From NCBI GenBank assembly GCA_947589615.1, contig CANQBU010000003.1:1-27473 (forward strand): 27,473 nucleotides of DNA. Direction: 5' to 3'. Of this stretch, positions 7,060 to 14,317 are shown one piece after another. The DNA comes from an uncultured Clostridia bacterium. GTDB taxonomy: Bacteria > Bacillota > Clostridia > Christensenellales > UBA1242. Made by a program: the position numbers and the translations under genes. Under the pieces are notes generated by a model. The model saw nothing but the letters and a program-made list of their open reading frames with translations. It was not told where the DNA came from and made no database searches. How positions within the stretch are numbered: the stretch's first letter is position 1; each line of letters starts with the position of its first letter.

Positions 7060-7779
7060 TTATAACCCCATTTCGTCTTCCTGAGTGTTTGTCTCTTCCT
7101 TTGCGGCCTCTGGCTCAGCTTCTTTTGGTGCTTCAGCCTCTTTTGGCGTTTCGGCCTCTTTTTGTGCTTCAGCCTGTTGCCCTTTTGCAGGCTTAGATTT
7201 CCTAGCGGCCGTTTGCTTTTTAAATTCCGCCTCTGCAACGTCTAACTGATGTGCTGCTTTTAACACTCTAACATATTCTTCATCGTCCTGCTGTGTCATT
7301 CTCGTTATTCCCCAATACTTTCCGTGCCGTAAATCCATATCAAAGATTTGTTTTACATCATCTGTCCCGATACGCAATTTCAATGTTCCAATAGGTTTTC
7401 CCGGAATGTTATAATTAATATCAAAAGAACTTATCTCATAACGCCCTTCTTTGTTTTTTTGTATGATATAATAACTTGTCTTAAATTTCTTCATTCTGCG
7501 GTCTTCAGAAATAAAGCCATCTTCTTGTTTCCAAACAAATAAATCACCTTTCTTGTATAGGCCAGTTTTTCGGTATGAAGGAGGTGAAAGCGGGCTTTGC
7601 CCTGTATGAAACCCCATGGCAAAGCCTTCTTTTGCTTGACGCCTATATTCTAATGCAGTTTCAAGCGCAACATCCATGTGGGTATAGTCATTGCGTTTTA
7701 CAAATTTTTTATTTTTTTTAAGTGCTTGGACAAGCCCCCTCTCGCCTTTAGCCAATTTGTCTGTTTTTAGTAATCCCAT
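7060..7779 (-). CDS. Hypothetical protein, tandem paralogue B, 239 aa
   Basis: This is homologous to the gene directly upstream (7789-8451). Shared features are an N-terminal KGERGL..A...NKK segment, an ALETALEYRRQAKE helix, an LFVWKQEDG strand, and a GRYEISSFD block near the middle. The C-terminal ~45 residues are a low-complexity tail of repeated Pro-Lys-Glu-Ala units ending in an acidic segment. It has no signal peptide or membrane helix. The family is unknown to me. AGGAGGAA precedes the ATG, and the stop of the upstream copy is 9 bp away, so the two are co-transcribed. Compared with its twin it has a longer Ala/Glu/Lys tail. Confidence 0.85.
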   Translation of the reverse strand: MGLLKTDKLAKGERGLVQALKKNKKFVKRNDYTHMDVALETALEYRRQAKEGFAMGFHTGQSPLSPPSYRKTGLYKKGDLFVWKQEDGFISEDRRMKKFKTSYYIIQKNKEGRYEISSFDINYNIPGKPIGTLKLRIGTDDVKQIFDMDLRHGKYWGITRMTQQDDEEYVRVLKAAHQLDVAEAEFKKQTAARKSKPAKGQQAEAQKEAETPKEAEAPKEAEPEAAKEETNTQEDEMGL

Positions 7780-7788
7780 AACTTCCTC

Positions 7789-8451
7789 CTATATATTTAA
7801 ATCCATTTCCTCTTCCTGAGCGTTTACCTCTTCTTTTGCGATTTCCTGCTCAACCTCTTTTTTTGCTTCAACCTGTGGACCTTTTGTAGCCTTAGATTTT
7901 TCAGCAGCCTGTTTGTTCAAATATTCAGTTTGCGAATGTTCAAGCCTATCAAGCCAATAAAGCAAACTGTCAAATTTTTTCAAATCCTTTTCTGGTATAT
8001 TCGACATAATTGATTCTTTGGTCCCACTGAATCTTCTTGTGTTGCTTGTTCCAATATCAAAAGCTACTTCTATTTCAGTGCCATACGAATGAACGTCCAA
8101 ATCAAAAGAAGATATTTCATAACGCCCATTCTCACCTTTGGTTATAACAAAATATTTTTTAGATTTTGGATCTCGTTTTTTCCAGCCGTCTCCATTCTCG
8201 TCTTTATAAACAAACAAATTTCTTTCATTGTTTTTGTATGTAACAGTCGTTGAATAAATATCAAATCTTGTCGTTGGATCGATAGAGGTATAGTCTCTTA
8301 GCGAAAAATCTTCTTTTGCATCTCTGAAATATCTTATCGCAGTTTCAAGCCCATAACTATATTTATCATATTTATTTTGCTCGGCATATTTTTTATTCAT
8401 TTCAATTGCTTTATCAAGCCCTTTTTCGCCTTTTGGCAATTTATTTCCCAT
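7789..8451 (-). CDS. Hypothetical protein, tandem paralogue A, 220 aa
   Basis: First gene of a two-gene operon made by tandem duplication. It shares KGEKGL at the N-terminus, GLETAIRYFRDAKEDF, LFVYKDENGDG, GRYEISSFDLD and a charged tail (AKEEVNAQEEEMDL) with the next gene. The central part is predicted beta-rich and the tail disordered. There are no catalytic residues I can point to. AGGAGGGAA precedes the ATG and a TTGTTT-17-TATAAT extended promoter lies upstream. A role in binding rather than catalysis is a guess from the conserved basic/aromatic block and the long acidic tail. Confidence 0.85.
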   Translation of the reverse strand: MGNKLPKGEKGLDKAIEMNKKYAEQNKYDKYSYGLETAIRYFRDAKEDFSLRDYTSIDPTTRFDIYSTTVTYKNNERNLFVYKDENGDGWKKRDPKSKKYFVITKGENGRYEISSFDLDVHSYGTEIEVAFDIGTSNTRRFSGTKESIMSNIPEKDLKKFDSLLYWLDRLEHSQTEYLNKQAAEKSKATKGPQVEAKKEVEQEIAKEEVNAQEEEMDLNI

Positions 8452-8474
8452 ATCTTTCCCTCCTATATATTTTT

Positions 8475-8503
8475 ATTATATCATAACATTCTATAAAAAA
8501 CAA
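8475..8503 (-). promoter_or_regulatory. Promoter of the tandem paralogue operon
   Basis: Minus strand: TTGTTT (8498-8503), a 17-nt spacer, and TATAAT (8475-8480) preceded by TGA (extended -10). Confidence 0.75.
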
Positions 8504-8561
8504 TACTTTTTTAAAAACTTTTCTAAAACCCACTTTTTAAGCAAGACTATGATATGCAATG

Positions 8562-9092
8562 CTAGTTCCACTCCTTATTTAGATATTTTATAAGTGCCAT
8601 TGTAAAAGCAAATTCGTTTAGGTCAATGCGGGAAATCTTGTCTTTTGTAAGGAGTTGGATTGCTCCGCCATGATTATGCCTTTCATTATCTTCGCCAAAA
8701 ATCTTGTTTGTAAAGCGGCTTAAATCGGTGGCGATTATCTCATCAATATAGTTATCAGGAATGGGAAATGAAGGGCTTGTCCCCCAACTTTCAAAATCCT
8801 TGTCATCTTCTATAACTGCAACATTTGTTACCATCCACTTTCCAAGAGAATTGAAAACTCCGCTCTCGACTGCCAAAAAGAGTTGTGCCTCAATCCCGTT
8901 TTGCTTGCAGTATTCCTTTAAATTTTTAACTCTATTTTTTGCTCCTATGTAAATTTCTTCATTGACGGGTTGGTCACCAACGCCAGAAGGGGCGCCAATA
9001 CCCTCAATTTCAAAGTCATCAAAATAACTTGCAAGGGCTTTACTTGCGCCTTCAATTTTTCCTTGATTTTTTGTCGCAATTATAACTTTCAT
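8562..9092 (-). CDS. yjjX: Inosine/xanthosine triphosphatase (YjjX family), 176 aa
   Basis: House-cleaning NTPase of the YjjX/DUF84 family, which hydrolyses non-canonical purine triphosphates such as ITP and XTP. Visible motifs are ATKNQGKIEGA at the N-terminus, SGVGDQPVNEE, GAKNR, VESGV, and a C-terminal GGAIQLLTKDKISR. The Glu/Asp residues of these blocks bind metal. I chose the second ATG (9090-9092): AAAGGAGAG sits directly before it, while the ATG at 9110 overlaps that site. Length is normal for the family. It is the last gene of the CoA-cluster operon, 76 bp after the transglutaminase-GNAT gene. The usual VEGG-type motif reads VESG here, so activity deserves checking. Confidence 0.88.
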   Translation of the reverse strand: MKVIIATKNQGKIEGASKALASYFDDFEIEGIGAPSGVGDQPVNEEIYIGAKNRVKNLKEYCKQNGIEAQLFLAVESGVFNSLGKWMVTNVAVIEDDKDFESWGTSPSFPIPDNYIDEIIATDLSRFTNKIFGEDNERHNHGGAIQLLTKDKISRIDLNEFAFTMALIKYLNKEWN

Positions 9093-9168
9093 AATTCTCT
9101 CCTTTTTCATTTGCTTTTTAATATTTTATTTATTTAATTCCCCCAATTTAAGCGGGAAAGAAATAATT

Positions 9169-10284
9169 TTATTTTATTTTCTTTATAAGTTCGAAAAGCC
9201 TATCTTCATAATTCTCTTTTAGATAAAATTGATAGGCATTTTGATTGTAAGCAAAGACGTCAAGTTTTATAAAACTGCAACCCTTTTGGGCAAAATATCT
9301 TTCCATCTCCTCAACAAGCAATTTCCCTATTCCGCCATTTTGACGCCCTTGCCTAACGACAAGTTCTTCAATTATCCCCATCTTTGGACAAGTAAAATCC
9401 AACTTGTCATTTTCATCATACTCTCGCAAATGTCCGGCAATCATACCCACAACTTCACCATCTTCTTCGGCGACAAGCATCGTCCCGCCACCATTAAGGC
9501 TTTCTTCAAGTGTCTTCTTAAAATATCCTTCGCGATAGTCATCAGTCAAAACATTCAAATTGAATTTGTCAATTTTCACGATATACTCTTGAAGTTCGAC
9601 AAGTAAATCTTTTATTCCCTCATAATGTTTCTCCTCTGCCTGAACAATTTTGACATCTCTTTTAATCGGAATTTTCTTGCACCTTTCTTCCATATCGGAG
9701 TTGTGTGCCTGCAGCCCCAACATCCCTTCCAAATCAAGCGCCCTTGAATAGGGAATAAACTTATTGCTTCCGCCTACAAGATAGTCAAGTTCAATCTTGT
9801 TTTGATTATAGGATTTTATGACTTTTCTCACCGTGGGGTCTACAAGCACCCACTTTTCCTCATAATAGCATTCACAAAAGGTATGCCCCTTATAAAAATC
9901 AAAACCCTTTCCATTATGTAAATTTAAAACCCATTCCTCTTCGGCGGTGTGCAAGATTGTACATGGCAACCCTATCTGTCTTGCAAATGTCGCAAACAGT
10001 AGGGCATAGTCAGTGCAGCCCGTGGCAAGTTTACTTTCCCATATTTCCTTTGAACTTCGCTTGAATTTATTTTTCAATTGAAATTCTTGATCGTCGCAAT
10101 ATTCAACTTTTGTCGCTATCCAATTATATAGGCTTGATAAAATGCTTGCCTCCTTCCCCATTTTTAGGCGTGCGATATAGTCCCTTAGAACCATATCCGC
10201 CACATATTCATTTTTCAAAAAAGGGGTCGTCAACTGACCTGACTCTAAAAACAAAGGAATGTCTTTTTCACTTAATCTTTCCAT
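9169..10284 (-). CDS. Transglutaminase-like domain fused to GNAT acetyltransferase, 371 aa
   Basis: Two domains are visible. Residues ~50-155 form a transglutaminase/cysteine-protease fold with a complete candidate triad: C90 in ATGCTDYALLFATFARQ, H134 in KGHTFCECYYEE, and D149 in VLVDPTVRK. Residues ~211-371 form a GNAT N-acetyltransferase, with the acyl-CoA loop around RQGRQNGGIGKLL (311-323) and the FAYNQNAYQFYLKENYE motif near the end. The N-terminal part could cleave or cross-link peptides and the C-terminal part acetylate an amine. The substrate is unknown. The ATG is 1 bp from the coaD stop, with AAGGAT as ribosome binding site, so expression is coupled to CoA synthesis. I know of no standard name for this pairing. 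Confidence 0.87.
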   Translation of the reverse strand: MERLSEKDIPLFLESGQLTTPFLKNEYVADMVLRDYIARLKMGKEASILSSLYNWIATKVEYCDDQEFQLKNKFKRSSKEIWESKLATGCTDYALLFATFARQIGLPCTILHTAEEEWVLNLHNGKGFDFYKGHTFCECYYEEKWVLVDPTVRKVIKSYNQNKIELDYLVGGSNKFIPYSRALDLEGMLGLQAHNSDMEERCKKIPIKRDVKIVQAEEKHYEGIKDLLVELQEYIVKIDKFNLNVLTDDYREGYFKKTLEESLNGGGTMLVAEEDGEVVGMIAGHLREYDENDKLDFTCPKMGIIEELVVRQGRQNGGIGKLLVEEMERYFAQKGCSFIKLDVFAYNQNAYQFYLKENYEDRLFELIKKIK

Positions 10285-10285
10285 T

Positions 10286-10759
10286 TTAATCCTTTCCCAT
10301 CACCAAATTTTCAATTCTCTTGGGGAGATATTTTTCAACATTTTTGTTTCTTCTTAAAAGCTCGTTTACCATACTTGAACTAACTGCACCATATTCGCCT
10401 GCCCTTATATAAATTGTGTCAAGGCCGCTTATTTCTTGATTTATCATGGCAAGGCTTTCTTCATAGTCATAGTCCATGCCATTTCTTATTCCCCTTATCA
10501 AAAAAGTTGTTTGATTTTCTAGGGCAACATCGGCAGTAAGCCCGTCAAAGATGATGCAATGGCAATTTTCAAGTTTCTCCTCTTTGAACACTTCCTCCAT
10601 TGCCTTCGCCATTTTTTCCTTCGGATAGTTTCTCTCTTTTTTGGGATTAACGCCTATCCCTACTATGACCTTATCAAACAATTTGCTTGCCTGCTTGACA
10701 ATATATAAGTGGCCCTTTGTAAATGGGTCAAAACTGCCCGCATAAAAACCTATTCTCAT
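10286..10759 (-). CDS. coaD: Phosphopantetheine adenylyltransferase
   Basis: Catalyses the fourth step of CoA synthesis, joining 4'-phosphopantetheine to AMP from ATP to give dephospho-CoA. The sequence shows the nucleotidyltransferase motif GSFDPFTKGH at 9-18, the LIRGIRNGMDYDYEESLA block (~87-104), and the YGAVSSSMVNELL motif (the ISSTxVR equivalent) near ~123-135. The length of 157 aa is typical. AGGAGA precedes the ATG. It lies 31 bp after a gene carrying dephospho-CoA kinase, the next enzyme in the pathway, and is coupled to the downstream acetyltransferase fusion. It is a cytosolic, normally hexameric enzyme. Confidence 0.95.
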   Translation of the reverse strand: MRIGFYAGSFDPFTKGHLYIVKQASKLFDKVIVGIGVNPKKERNYPKEKMAKAMEEVFKEEKLENCHCIIFDGLTADVALENQTTFLIRGIRNGMDYDYEESLAMINQEISGLDTIYIRAGEYGAVSSSMVNELLRRNKNVEKYLPKRIENLVMGKD

Positions 10760-10790
10760 ATTCTCTCCTTATAATCTTTTATATCCCATT

Positions 10791-12107
10791 TTATAATAAA
10801 TAAAACTCTTTTTCCTCTTTTGCGATAACTGTATTATCAAAAGCAGTCTTCGACTCTTTCAGATAATTATTGATGTCTTCAAACGCCCATAAGTGTGTCA
10901 AAACAAGTTTTTTGACCCTCGCCTCTTTTGCAATACTCCCCGCCTGAAAAGCCGTCAAATGATTGCATATTTCTGGAAATCCATGCGTTTTTAAAAAACT
11001 TGCTTCGCAAATTAATATGTCGGCATTTTGTGCAAATTTTACAAATTCCGCTTTAGAGCTATATGAAATATCTGCAGAATAAATTATTGTTTTTCCTTTG
11101 GTCTTTATCCTTGTCGCAAAAGTCGCAACACCTTGAGCATGGGCAACTTTTAAGAAGTCTATTTCAAATTCTCCAATATTAAATTTTGATTTTTCATCTA
11201 TTCCAAAATAATTACAATAGGCGTCTTTTTCGCTTATAAGCAATTGGCTTGTCTGCGAGGAAATCTCGGGCAAATAAATATTTATCTTTTCATTTAAAAA
11301 ATTTTGTCTGTGCATGACAAGTGAGGAATATTGATAGTTTGGAAGGTCATTAAAATGGTCTTTATGTAGATGGGAAATAATAATGTTTAGATTCTCCAAA
11401 TTCCTCATATCGAAAAATCTGTGGCTTCCACTTCCGCAATCCAAAATCAATTTTTTATCGCCGCTTGCAATCAAATATGATGGGCAGGCGCTCTCCTTGT
11501 TTGAAAAAGGGCTTTGCGTTCCTAAAATTCTTATTGTAGTCTTTTTTCTTATTTTTTGAGCAACCTTTTCAGCCATCTTTTCAAAGTTAATGTCATAGTC
11601 ATTATAAATAGTGCAGTCAAACTCGTCCTCATTATAGTCAACGCTTGCCCTTTCCCTTAATTGCAAATACTCCTCTGTGATTTTATCCCTCTGCAAAATC
11701 CTTTCTTTCCTTATCTTGTCATCTCGTGATTTAATCAAAATTTTCAGAGCATTGCAATCCCACAGTTGAGTTCTAGGCAAAAGCAGCCAGTCAACAACGG
11801 CTTTTTCATGCAAGAAGGACGACAAGCGGTTTTTTATAAATTCATAAGACAAATTGTTATACTCCCTCACGGCTTCATCTTCAGGTCTTGAAAAGACAAT
11901 TTCCCCCAATTTCTTGCGATTAAACCCCTTCTCATCAAACACGCCCTCTCCGAAAAGTTCCTGCATCTTAGAAGGAAATTGAGGCTGATTGTAAAAATCG
12001 TGGGCAACCTCGTCCACATCAAAATATTTGTAATTAAGTTTGTCCGCAACAAGTTTTGCGAAAGTCGATTTCCCGCTGCCCGATTTTCCACAAACAAATA
12101 TTAGCAT
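10791..12107 (-). CDS. Dephospho-CoA kinase fused to RNase Z-like MBL domain, 438 aa
   Basis: Residues 1-~188 are CoaE-like: P-loop GKSGSGKST (7-15), FDVDEVAHDF (29-38), and an IKSRDDKIRKERILQRD lid segment (~125-141) followed by the RERASV helix. This would phosphorylate dephospho-CoA, the last step of CoA synthesis. Residues ~191-438 are a metallo-beta-lactamase fold with HLHKDH (246-251), H323, D346 (YSADIS), H383 (CNHLTAFQAG) and H405 (LTHLW), the ligand order of RNase Z-type phosphodiesterases. So one chain carries both a CoA kinase and a probable hydrolase. AAGGAGAAA precedes the ATG. coaD is next in the operon. CoaE is normally ~200 aa and stand-alone. The gene symbol is left empty because of the fusion. 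Confidence 0.88.
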   Translation of the reverse strand: MLIFVCGKSGSGKSTFAKLVADKLNYKYFDVDEVAHDFYNQPQFPSKMQELFGEGVFDEKGFNRKKLGEIVFSRPEDEAVREYNNLSYEFIKNRLSSFLHEKAVVDWLLLPRTQLWDCNALKILIKSRDDKIRKERILQRDKITEEYLQLRERASVDYNEDEFDCTIYNDYDINFEKMAEKVAQKIRKKTTIRILGTQSPFSNKESACPSYLIASGDKKLILDCGSGSHRFFDMRNLENLNIIISHLHKDHFNDLPNYQYSSLVMHRQNFLNEKINIYLPEISSQTSQLLISEKDAYCNYFGIDEKSKFNIGEFEIDFLKVAHAQGVATFATRIKTKGKTIIYSADISYSSKAEFVKFAQNADILICEASFLKTHGFPEICNHLTAFQAGSIAKEARVKKLVLTHLWAFEDINNYLKESKTAFDNTVIAKEEKEFYLL

Positions 12108-12129
12108 TTCTTTCTCCTTGCGATTTTAT

Positions 12130-12171
12130 AAAAAGAAAGCGCCACTGGTTTTAAACACGCCATGCGCGCTT
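12130..12171 (-). terminator. Probable terminator of the HExxH peptidase gene
   Basis: Minus strand: AAGCGC (12166-12171) pairs with GCGCTT (12137-12142), with an inner TGG/CCA pairing, and TCTTTTTAT follows. It sits between the peptidase stop (12182) and the CoaE fusion. Confidence 0.55.
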
Positions 12172-12181
12172 CCCTTAAATT

Positions 12182-13276
12182 TTATTCCAAATCCATCTCT
12201 TCATCAGCTTCTCTTTCATCTTCGCATTTCAAATAATAAGAGAATATAGCAGAGGCGGCGTCAATTTCCAAAAGATAGTCACAGGTATCATCTAAATCTA
12301 ATTTTTCGTTGTTTTCAAGATAAAGGCAAAATTTTTTAAGCTTATCTTCCTTTTCATCTGTCTTTAAAAACTCTTCCATCCACAAATCGGCAACAATTCT
12401 TCCAACGATATATCTAAACATAAATGGACTACTTTTGTCGTCATCATGCATTTTTTCAATTCTTTCAAGCAACCTTGTTTGTCCCTTCTTCTCAAGTCTT
12501 TCGGTCAGTTTTTGTAGGCTTTCTTTTGTGACAGGGCATGGCAACTGTTTTAAAACATCGCTCTCCTCCCTTAGCAAATTGATTTCACAAAGCAGGCTTG
12601 AGTTTTGGAGATTGTAATAATTTCTTAAATCTTCTTCCCCCAAAAGTCCCTTATCAACCAAAAATTGATTGAAAAGTCTTTCGACAATGAGGCTTTCAAT
12701 CTCGCCGACACAATCCTTACCAAAGCCTCTGTTTCTGGTGAGTGAGTCAAACTGCTCTTGGCTTCCGCCCTCTCTTATGCAATCTATTATTCGTTTGTGA
12801 TGGCCACTTATCGCATGAGATATTTCATGAGCGGTGGTGACAAGGTCGAAAACATCGCCATTTTTGTAAACATTGAATTCAAGATATGAATTATGACCAG
12901 AGTGTCCCACGCTGCTTGACTTGCCCTTCTCGGGAGGAAGAAAATTTATATGGCTTTTGCCCTCTTCATCTAAAAAATAAGGATTTGTTCCATTCAAAAT
13001 TTGGGCGACCTCTGTCGCTTTGGAAGGAAAATACTTCTCGAAAAATTGATTTATAATGTCATTAAATTGCCCTTCATCATAAGGCGTAATGCGTCCGCCA
13101 TCGCGCCTCTCCTCGTAAGGCTTTACGACTATTACTTTGCTAAGTTCGGCAAGGACATCTAAAATTGACATATCGTATTTATCAGTATCGCTGATAAATT
13201 TTAAAAAACCATGTGCATTTACTCTTGCACATTTTTCATCAAATTCTTTGGCAAATGAATCATTTATCTTTCTCAT
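12182..13276 (-). CDS. Putative zinc metallopeptidase (HEISH, gluzincin-like), 364 aa
   Basis: The zinc motif HEISH is at 150-154 in a VTTAHEISHAISGHH helix. About 38 residues later comes GEIESLIVERLFNQFL, in which E192 or E196 could be the third ligand. The order resembles M3-type oligopeptidases (HExxH, then an E.AS..NE-like helix), although the protein is shorter and overall similarity is weak. The C-terminal third is helical and charged. It has no signal peptide, so it is probably cytosolic. I chose the ATG at 13274-13276 over an upstream TTG (13334-13336): the latter would add an implausible hydrophobic stretch reading through the promoter. The TATAAT box ends 7 nt before this ATG and there is no ribosome binding site, so the mRNA should be leaderless. 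Confidence 0.8.
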   Translation of the reverse strand: MRKINDSFAKEFDEKCARVNAHGFLKFISDTDKYDMSILDVLAELSKVIVVKPYEERRDGGRITPYDEGQFNDIINQFFEKYFPSKATEVAQILNGTNPYFLDEEGKSHINFLPPEKGKSSSVGHSGHNSYLEFNVYKNGDVFDLVTTAHEISHAISGHHKRIIDCIREGGSQEQFDSLTRNRGFGKDCVGEIESLIVERLFNQFLVDKGLLGEEDLRNYYNLQNSSLLCEINLLREESDVLKQLPCPVTKESLQKLTERLEKKGQTRLLERIEKMHDDDKSSPFMFRYIVGRIVADLWMEEFLKTDEKEDKLKKFCLYLENNEKLDLDDTCDYLLEIDAASAIFSYYLKCEDEREADEEMDLE

Positions 13277-13283
13277 AATAATT

Positions 13284-13311
13284 ATTATAACATATTTTAA
13301 ATTAAAAACAA
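13284..13311 (-). promoter_or_regulatory. Extended -10 promoter giving a leaderless peptidase mRNA
   Basis: Minus strand: TGTTATAAT, with the -10 hexamer at 13284-13289. TTGTTT (13306-13311) is a weak -35 with a 16-nt spacer. The start codon begins 7 nt after the hexamer, so transcription should begin at or one base before the A of ATG. Confidence 0.75.
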
Positions 13312-13329
13312 ATATCATTTCTAATTTTA

Positions 13330-13359
13330 TTGACAAATAAATAATTTTTTTTATATACT
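13330..13359 (+). promoter_or_regulatory. Promoter of the SHOCT membrane-protein gene
   Basis: TTGACA (13330-13335), an 18-nt spacer, and TATACT (13354-13359). It is back-to-back with the divergent peptidase promoter, the two -35 boxes being 18 bp apart. Confidence 0.8.
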
Positions 13360-13378
13360 TGTTAAAAGAGGTGGCTTA

Positions 13379-14035
13379 ATGGGCAAATCATGGAATTTAT
13401 CAGGACTAATTTTAAGCGTTGTCGGGAACTTACTCGTCTGCATTTCTTCAATTTTTAATTTTTTTATCCCATTCGCATTCCCAGAGTCCAATTCTAGTTT
13501 CATTCCGTTATATTTACTTACAGCACTAATACTTATAATAAATATCACTTCCCTTACTTTTTCAGTGCTTTTGCTTTTGTCAGAAAATGGAATCTATAAG
13601 AACTTTAAAGCCAAAAATATTTTCATATTTATTTTATTAGGGTTAAATTTGCTGACGATAATCTTGGAAGCAATATTTATGCTTTTATACCCATGGGGTG
13701 CAATTCTCCTTAATGGATTTATAGTCTTCGTGCTCCTCACAACATCTTGTATCTTTTCAATAATCTGCATATTTAACAGTCAACAAAAGTCACTTGCCGA
13801 GCAACAAACAAAAACCGAAAATCATGCAACAATACCGGTTTCAAACATAATTCAAGCCGAAAAACCAGAAAACTCTCAAATTGTAAAAGCCCCTTCTGAA
13901 GAAGAAAAACTTCAGGATAAACTCAATATCCTTTCCTCAATGAAAAATATGGGAGTTGTATCAGAAGAAGAGTTTAGCGAAATTAAGAAAAAACTGGTCT
14001 ATGACTATCTGAATAAAAAAGATACAATTGAATAA
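13379..14035 (+). CDS. Four-helix membrane protein with C-terminal SHOCT-like motif, 218 aa
   Basis: Four hydrophobic segments are visible at ~8-32, 42-68, 79-103 and 108-133. A polar linker follows, then a short helical hairpin at ~177-212 (KLNILSSMKNMGVVSEEEFSEIKKKL) that matches the SHOCT pattern: two short helices around a G-x-ITeeEFe-x-Kkk-L core. SHOCT motifs often end small membrane or oligomerising proteins and their role is not established. AGAGGTG precedes the ATG. It is transcribed divergently from the HExxH peptidase gene. It is followed by a repeat-rich region rather than an evident terminator. Substrate or partner unknown. Confidence 0.83.
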   Translation: MGKSWNLSGLILSVVGNLLVCISSIFNFFIPFAFPESNSSFIPLYLLTALILIINITSLTFSVLLLLSENGIYKNFKAKNIFIFILLGLNLLTIILEAIFMLLYPWGAILLNGFIVFVLLTTSCIFSIICIFNSQQKSLAEQQTKTENHATIPVSNIIQAEKPENSQIVKAPSEEEKLQDKLNILSSMKNMGVVSEEEFSEIKKKLVYDYLNKKDTIE

Positions 14036-14139
14036 CTTCTTATTCCACTTTAATAATTTTTTCAAGGAGACTAATTCCCAGAAAAAGACGGAGAAATAAT
14101 ATATTTTCCGCCATTACATTTATTTAGTCAAAAAGGGAA

Positions 14140-14295
14140 AATAATTCGCCTAAAAGACAAAGAAAAGAATTATTATCAAGTCAAGCCTAATTCGTTAAAA
14201 ATGGGGAATAATTCCCCCGAATAATTCGCCTAAAAGACAAAAAAGAATTATTGTCCAATAAAACCTAATTCGTTATAAAAGGGGAATAATTCCCC
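14140..14295 (+). repeat. Two ~77-bp direct repeats with nested palindromes
   Basis: Copies lie at 14140-14217 and 14220-14295. Each has, in order, AATAATTC, a CGCCTAAAAGACAAA-like core, GAATTATT (8-bp inverted repeat with the first element), CCTAATTCGTTA, and a 15-nt palindrome GGGGAATAATTCCCC (14203-14217 and 14281-14295, identical). A decayed fragment (GGAGACTAATTCCC, then AAAAAGAC) lies at 14066-14090. Only two full copies exist, next to each other, so this is not a CRISPR. No open frame with a start and ribosome binding site is present in 14036-14317. Confidence 0.85.
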
Positions 14296-14311
14296 TAAAT
14301 ATAAATATAAT
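14281..14311 (+). promoter_or_regulatory. tspO promoter with palindrome over the -35 region
   Basis: TATAAT (14306-14311) ends exactly 6 nt before the tspO ATG, which places the transcription start on the ATG. There is no TTGACA-like -35: that region (about 14283-14288) lies inside the second GGGGAATAATTCCCC palindrome. This suggests control by a DNA-binding protein at the palindrome. Confidence 0.65.
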
Positions 14312-14317
14312 ATTTAC

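Noticed and set aside
6981..7238. 85-aa minus-strand frame rich in Lys/Arg
   Set aside because: It overlaps the 3' end of the 239-aa gene in another frame and its composition mirrors the low-complexity tail. There is no ribosome binding site.
9093..9110. Upstream ATG for the YjjX-type gene
   Set aside because: The Shine-Dalgarno AAAGGAGAG lies between this ATG and the next one, so the later ATG (9092) is the true start.
13277..13336. TTG-started extension of the HExxH peptidase
   Set aside because: The extension is encoded by the promoter, including the TATAAT box, and would add an atypical hydrophobic leader.
14140..14295. Possible CRISPR array
   Set aside because: There are only two adjacent copies of ~77 bp, no unique spacers and no cas genes nearby.
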